DNA of 64,000 bases from Elymus sibiricus. Taxonomy: Eukaryota; Streptophyta; Magnoliopsida; Poales; Poaceae. Shown piece after piece: positions 58,618-64,000 of this stretch. The notes beneath the pieces are model-generated. The model was not told the origin of the DNA. It saw only the letters and a program-made list of their open reading frames with translations, and ran no database searches. Position 1 is the stretch's first letter. Every line of letters starts with the position of its first letter. Position numbers and translations under genes: made by a program. The DNA is taken from positions 194,722,037-194,786,036 of the forward strand of contig CM077672.1 in the NCBI GenBank assembly GCA_039707655.1, in the 5' to 3' direction.

Positions 58618-59259
58618 CTAAATCATGAAATAACTAAGGATCGAACTAAAAATAGGTAAAGATAATAAAAGTGATGGTGATACGATACCGGGGCACCTCC
58701 CCCAAGCTTGGCACAAGCCAAGGGGAGTGCCCATACCCGTGTACTCAAGTTTCTTTTTCGGTGATGATGGTGGTGATGAAGTGATGGGCTTGTCCTCCGG
58801 CTTCCATGGCATAGGTTCCCCATCATAGAAGGATGAACGAGTCGCCAGAGTCCTAAAACTTGCAGCTAAACTCATACCTTTGAATCTTGCCTCATACTCA
58901 AAATTTTGGTTTTGAAGATCGTAGATTTGGCCTTGGAGATAGTCAATTCGTTCATTGAGCTTGAAGACAATGTCCCCCATTGATTGGACATCCACCTTGT
59001 GATCACGGGTGAATTCCGTGATCATGGAGTGGTTGGCACTGAGTCCACATTCCACCATCCCTTGGCACTTGAAAATCTCCTGCTCCACCGCTTTGAGCCT
59101 GGCCTCCACGCTCCCGGTCTTCTTGGGTCCTTGAACATCCCGGATGTGAAGCACCCCCTCACGCATCTCGATGGCTTGAGGGTGTTTCATCACCTCCGGT
59201 AGGTAGGGGTTGATGACCTTCTCGTAGAACTTGTCCTTGGAAGAGCTTGGTGGAGCCAT
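58618..59259 (-). CDS. downstream ORF of the second Athila-like copy, intact
   Basis: This uninterrupted 213-codon frame starts at ATG 59259, after a TATATATA box (59341-59352) and leader. The N-terminal 125 residues match the + strand copy. Then comes a Pro/Ser/Lys-rich hinge (PITSSPPSSPKKK), the shared GLCQAWGRCPGI segment encoded by the second polypurine-like tract (58696-58711), and a short hydrophobic end (LLLSLPIFSSIL) that could be a weak C-terminal anchor. A coiled coil is likely at about 95-120. No known family is recognised. It is the better template for the protein. Confidence 0.6.
   Translation of the reverse strand: MAPPSSSKDKFYEKVINPYLPEVMKHPQAIEMREGVLHIRDVQGPKKTGSVEARLKAVEQEIFKCQGMVECGLSANHSMITEFTRDHKVDVQSMGDIVFKLNERIDYLQGQIYDLQNQNFEYEARFKGMSLAASFRTLATRSSFYDGEPMPWKPEDKPITSSPPSSPKKKLEYTGMGTPLGLCQAWGRCPGIVSPSLLLSLPIFSSILSYFMI
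58696..58711 (-). other. second polypurine-tract-like sequence, second copy
   Basis: CCAAGCTTGGGGGAGG on the minus strand, about 1.5 kb upstream of the true tract at 57186-57199, is at the same place as in the + strand copy. Confidence 0.5.
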
Positions 59260-59594
59260 AGCGATCTAGATCTGTCAGAAAAATAGCACGAAACAAGAAC
59301 AGAGGATATTTCTACGATACGGTGGTCAAAACGTCCGGCAGTATATATAAAGAATTTTAATCTTGCAAAACAAGTATTCCAGAAGAAAACGGAGTCGGGA
59401 AGGCTCACGAGGGGCCCATGAGCCACCAGGGCGCGCCAGGGGGGTGGGGCGCCCTGGTGCCTCGTGTGCACCTCGTGGGTCCCCTCGGCTGTTTCTTATT
59501 TTTTTATTTTTTCTAATACTCCAAAACTGACAGAAAGTATTTTTATGAAATTTTTGGAGTCGATTTACTTATCGTATCACGTACCTCTTCCTTT
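59260..59594 (-). promoter_or_regulatory. internal U3-like promoter cassette, second copy
   Basis: On the minus strand the order is an AT-rich block (ACTCCAAA wording near 59560, then a T-poor A run), a GC-rich hairpin with perfect arms CACCAGGGCGC (59425-59435) and GCGCCCTGGTG (59449-59459), a CTTTATATATAC box at 59341-59352, and a leader of about 80 bases to the ATG at 59259. The hairpin sequence differs from the + strand copy (CACCAGGG type, not ACAAGCC type), while the position and structure are kept. Confidence 0.6.
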
Positions 59595-62219
59595 TCAGGG
59601 TTCTGGAGTGTTCTGGAAGGTCTCTCTTATGTGTTCCTCCGGTGTCATAGTTTGGATAATGTTAGTCTCAACATTAATAGGTGTACCTAAGATGTAATAC
59701 TTAATTCTTTGCCCATTGACCACCTTCAGATTAGTGCCTTCAGCGTTATTGATCTTAATGGCTCCAGAGCGATAAACTTCCTCGATGATATACGGTCCTT
59801 CCCATTTAGAGAGAAGTTTTCCTGCAAAAAATCTAAAACGAGAATTGTACAATAGAACATATTCACCCACTTTGAATTCCCATTTTTGAATTCTTTTTAT
59901 CATGCCATCTTTTAACTTTTTCTTTAAACAATTTGGCATTTTCATAAGCTTGGGTTCTCCATTCATCTAGCGAGCTAATATCAAATAACCTCTTTTCACC
60001 GGCAAGTTTAAAATCATAATTGAGTTCTTTGATTGCCCAATATGCTTTATGTTCTAACTCAAGAGGTAAATGACATGCTTTTCCATAAACCATTTTATAA
60101 GGAGACATACCCATAGGATTTTTATAGGCGGTTCTATAAGCCCATGGTGCATCGTCAAGTTTCTTAGACCAATTATTTCTAGATCTATTGACGGTCTTTT
60201 GCAAAATTAACTTTATTTCTCTATTGCTCAATTCAACTTGACCACTAGATTGAGGGTGATAGGGAGATGCAATTCTATGGTTGACATCATATTTAGCAAG
60301 CAGTTTACGGAATGCACCATGAATAAAATGTGAACCATCATCAGTCATTAAATATCTAGGGACTCCGAACCTCGGGAAAATAACTTCTTTAAGCATTTTA
60401 ATAGATGTGTTATGATCAGCACTACTAGTTGGAATAGCTTCTACCCACTTAGTAACGTAATCAACAGCAACTAAAATATGTGTATACCCATTAGAGGAAG
60501 GAAAAGGTCCCATATAATCAAATCCCGAAACATCAAATGGTTCAATAACAAGTGAATAATTCATAGGCATTTCCTGACGTCTACTAATATTACTAATTCT
60601 TTGACATTCATCACAACATAAGACAAACTTACGAGCATCCTTAAAAAGAGTAGGCCAATAAAAACCAGATTGTAGTACCTTATATGCAGTTCTGTCTCCC
60701 GCATGGTGTCCTCCGTAAGTCTCGGAATGACACTTCCGTAGGATTTGTTCCTGTTCATGCTCAGGTATACAACGTCTAATAATACCATCTACTCCTTCTT
60801 TATAAAGATGTGGGTCATCCCAGAAGTAATGTCTTAAATCAAAGAAGAACTTTTTCTTTTGTTAGTATGTGAAACTAGGTGGTATAAATTTAGCAACAAT
60901 ATAATTAGCATAGTCTGCATACCAAGGAGTATTACGAGAAGCATTTATGACAGCTAATTGCTCATAGGGAAAACTATCATCAATAGGCAGTGGGTCATCA
61001 AGAATATTTTCCAACCTAGACAAGTTATCAGCTACGGGATTCTCAGCTCCCTTTCTATCAATAATATGCAAGTCAAATTCTTGTAGCAATAAAACCCACC
61101 TAATGAGTCTAGGTTTAGCATCTTTCTTTTCCATAAGGTATTTAATAGCAGCATGATCGGTGTGAACAATTACTTTAGAATCAACTATGTAAGATCTTAA
61201 TTTATCACATGCAAACACAACTGCTAGAAATTCTTTCTCAGTAGTAGCATAATTTCTTTGAGCACTGTCTAGAGTTTTACTAGCATAATGGATAACATTT
61301 AATTTCTTATCAACTCTTTGTCCTAGAACAGCACCAACAGCATAATCACTAGCATCACACATAATTTCAAAAGGCAAGTTCCAATCAGGTGGTTGAACAA
61401 TAGGTGCAGAGGTTAAGGCTTTCTTAAGTGTTTCGAAGGCTTCTACACAATCATCATCGAAAACAAATGGAACATCTATTTGCAAGAGATTAGTAAGAGG
61501 CCTAGAAATTTTAGAGAAGTCTTTAATAAACCTTCTATAGAAACCAGCATGACCGAGGAAACTTCTTATTCCTTTAATATCTTTAGGACATGACATTTTC
61601 TCAAATGCATCAACTTTAGCCTTATCTACTTCAATACCTCGTTCAGAAATTTTATGCCCCAAGACAATACCTTCATTCACCATAAAGTGGCACTTCTCCC
61701 AATTCAAGACAAGATTAGTTTGTTCACATCTCTGCAAAACTCGATAAAGGTTGCTTAAGCAATCATCAAAGGAAGTTCCGTAAACGAAAAAATCATCCAT
61801 GAAAACCTCAACAACCTTTTCACAAAAGTCAGAGAATATAGCAGTCATACATCTTTGAAAGGTAGCAGGTGCATTGCATAAACCAAAAGGCATACGTCTA
61901 TAAGCATAAGTTCCAAAAGGGCAAGTAAAGGTGGTTTTCTCTTGGTCTACTTGTGATACAGGTATTTGAGAGAAACCAGAATATCCATCAAGAAAGCAAA
62001 AGTGTGTATGCTTGGAAAATCTTTCTAACATTTGATCAATGAAAGGTAAGGGATAATGATATTTTCTAGTGGCTTTGTTTAATTTTCTAAAATCAATTAC
62101 CATCCTATAACCAGTTAGAATTCTTTGTGGAATGAGTTCATTTTTATCGTTAGGAACAACGATAATGCCTCCTTTCCTAGGGACACAATGAACGGGACTC
62201 ACCCATCTACTGTCAGCTT
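59595..62219 (-). pseudogene. pol: gypsy pol (RT, RNase H, integrase), second copy, broken
   Basis: It opens inside RT just before [11 protein letters not shown] and has FMDDF near 61800. RNase H and the linker run to a TAA at 60859-60861 (CAA in the other copy). The integrase zinc finger and core continue in the same frame to about 59893, where one extra base in an A run shifts the frame. The C-terminal part ends at 59595. It lacks gag, protease and the start of RT. It keeps the 32-bp integrase segment that the + strand copy has lost. Confidence 0.92.
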
Positions 62220-62829
62220 ATATAGCATTAAGCACCATGTTTAAGTAGAGATTACATCGGGGAGAAGAGGTGTTACACCGCTGCATAGAGGGGGAGAGAG
62301 TTTGGTGATGACAGCGGCGAAGTTGTTGGTGTAGATCGCCGTCATGATGGTTCCCCCGGCGACGCTCCGGCGCCACTGGAAGAGAGGGGGAGAGAGCCCC
62401 CTCCTCCTTCTTATTGCTTGGCCTCCCCCGTATATGGGAGGAGAGTTTCCCCTCTAGTCCATGGCCGCCATGGCTCCCGGAGGGTAGGAGCCCCTCCGAG
62501 ATTAAATCGCTCTCTCTGTTTCGCGTCCCTGTTTTATGGCACTTCACCGTTTCTTATATTCCCAGAGATCCGTAACCCCGATTTGCCTGAAATTTCAAGG
62601 GGATTTTTATCCGAATATTATCTTTCTTGCGGCGGAAGAAGGGGCCCAACTGACTTACAGGGGCGCAAATAGCCTGCCTGGCGCGCCCAGGGTAGGGGGC
62701 GCGCCCCTCTAACTTGTGGGCCGCTCGAGCATCGTCTCGCGTTGATTCTTTTTCCCAAAAATCACATATATTCCAAAATAAATCTACGTAACTTTTTATC
62801 ACGTTTGGACTTCGTTTGATATGGATTTT
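62220..62829 (-). mobile_element. gypsy LTR fragment of the type seen at 6912-11639
   Basis: On the minus strand the sequence ends with GATGTAATCTCTACTTAAAC, shared with the fragment starting at 6912, and then meets the Athila pol. It contains the LTR hairpin (62643-62664 with 62701-62722, imperfect) and leader wording. Its start lies beyond the LTR inserted at 62830. Confidence 0.72.
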
Positions 62830-64000
62830 TGATACGTCTCCAACGTACCTATAATTTTTTATTGTTCCGTGCTATTATAGTATCAATCTTGGATGTTTTA
62901 TATGCAATTATATGCCATTATATATCATTTTTTGGGACTAACCTATTAACCCAGTGCCCAGTGCCAGTTGCTGTTTTCTGCTTGTTTTTGCCTTTACAGA
63001 AAATCATTATCAAAAGGTGTCCAAACGAGAGAAAAAACTTTGGATTAATTTTTTCTGGACCAGAAGAGACCCACGAAGCTTCGGGAGAAGACCAGAAGAG
63101 CCACGAGGAGGTGACAAGCCTGGAGGGCGTACCCAGGGGGTAGGGCACGCCCCCAGGCTTGTGGGCCCCTCGTAGCCCCTCCTGACCTAATTCCAGTGCT
63201 ATAAATTCCCAAATATTCCCAATATACCAGAGAGACAGAAGAGAAAACCTTTTCGCCGCCGCAAGCCTCTGTTCTTTCGTGATCCTATCTGGAGGCCTTT
63301 TCCGATACTCTGCCGAGGGGGGATCGATCACGGAGGGCTTCTTCATCAACCTTGCTGCCCTTCCGATGATCCGTGAGTAGTTTACCACAGACCTACGGGT
63401 CCATAGCTAGTAGCGAGATGGCTTCTTCTCTCTCTTTGATCTTCAATACCATGTTCTCCTCGATGTTCTTGGAGTTCTATCCGATGTAATCTTCTTTTGC
63501 GGTGTGTTTGTTGGGATCCGATGAATTGTGAGTTTATGATCAGATTATTCATAAGAAATATTTGAGTCTTCTCTGAACTCTTTTATGCATGATTATTATA
63601 GCTTTGTATTTCTCTCTGATCTATCGATTTGGTTTGCCCTACTAGATTGATTTATCTTGCAATGGGAGAGGTTCTTTGTGATGGGTTCAATCTTGCGGTG
63701 CTCAATCCCAGTGACAGAAGGGGACATGACGCGTGTTTGTATTGTTGCCATTAAGGATAAAAAAGATGGGGTTTAATCATATTGCTTGATTTTACTTTGT
63801 CTACATCATGTCATCTTGCTTAAGGCGTTACTCTGTTCCATACTTAATACCCTAGATGCATGTTGGATAGCGGTCGATGGGTGGAGTAATAGTAGTAGAT
63901 GCAGGCAGGAGTCGGTCTACTTGTCTCGGACGTGATGCCTATATACATGATCATTGCCATGAATCCGTCATAATTATTTGCTTTTCTATCAGTTGCCCAA
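62830..64000 (+). mobile_element. gypsy LTR (+ strand), continues past the window
   Basis: It begins TGATACGTCTCCAACG and matches the minus-strand LTR at 17857-19425 over most of its length. The U3 hairpin arms are ACAAGCCTGGAGGGCGT (63114-63130) and ACGCCCCCAGGCTTGT (63147-63162). The TATAAAT box is at 63201-63207 and the leader starts soon after. Whether it is a 5', 3' or solo LTR cannot be told. Confidence 0.85.

Larger units (their letters stand above)
55665..62219 (-). mobile_element. Athila-like Ty3/gypsy retrotransposon, second copy, 5'-truncated
   Basis: The element reads leftward: pol (62219-59595), internal U3-like cassette, downstream ORF (59259-58618), 3' noncoding region, polypurine tract (57199-57186) and 3' LTR (57185-55665). 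The base composition, ORF order and second polypurine-like tract match the + strand copy at 1-6911. Pol homology stops at about 62219 inside the reverse transcriptase, where a different LTR begins. The bases CACGG precede the LTR. Confidence 0.9.

Overview
The window is plant nuclear DNA, almost certainly from a Triticeae grass (wheat, goatgrass, rye or barley group). The reasons are a BARE/Angela-type copia LTR, several Athila-lineage gypsy LTRs that begin TGATACGTC, a long SIRE/Maximus-type copia element, PIF/Harbinger ends beginning GAGCATCTCC, and one GC-rich intronless gene in a sea of nested retroelements. There are no bacterial operons, rRNA genes or CRISPR arrays. I found no tRNA gene by eye.

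Layout. Bases 1-6911 are the 3' half of an Athila-like gypsy element on the + strand: broken pol, an internal promoter-like cassette, a small downstream ORF and the 3' LTR. It sits in an older LTR (6912-11639) that is itself split by a 4-kb solo LTR (7235-11202, TSD TGCGT). Bases 11640-14905 are a small low-copy island with a LINE fossil and the only intact host gene, a UDP-glycosyltransferase (13105-14640). Bases 14906-25822 are a minus-strand LTR element with very long LTRs, containing pieces of two further gypsy elements. Bases 25892-46127 are a three-layer nest in which every target duplication can be read: a PIF/Harbinger element (TSD TAA), split by a 5'-truncated LINE, split by a complete 14.5-kb SIRE-type copia element (TSD ATCAC). 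Bases 46132-48663 are the 5' part of a second copia element, cut by a minus-strand BARE-type 3' end (48664-50656). Bases 50657-55664 hold gene fragments (a B3-domain gene with readable introns and a coiled-coil gene) and a 505-bp tandem repeat, perhaps inside a CACTA-like transposon. Bases 55665-62219 are a second Athila-like element, on the minus strand, and 62220-64000 are two overlapping gypsy LTRs.

How the parts relate. Only the glycosyltransferase looks like a working host gene. All element polyproteins carry stops, frameshifts or truncations. The most unusual signal is in the two Athila-like copies. Between pol and the downstream ORF each has a cassette built like an LTR U3 region (A/T block, GC-rich hairpin, TATA box, short leader). 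Each also has a second polypurine-tract-like sequence at the end of that ORF, and an open antisense ORF nearer the LTR. Similar GC-rich hairpins stand upstream of the TATA box in five of the six TGATACGTC-class LTR copies that reach this region (the sixth has a weaker version), so this looks like a shared regulatory module.
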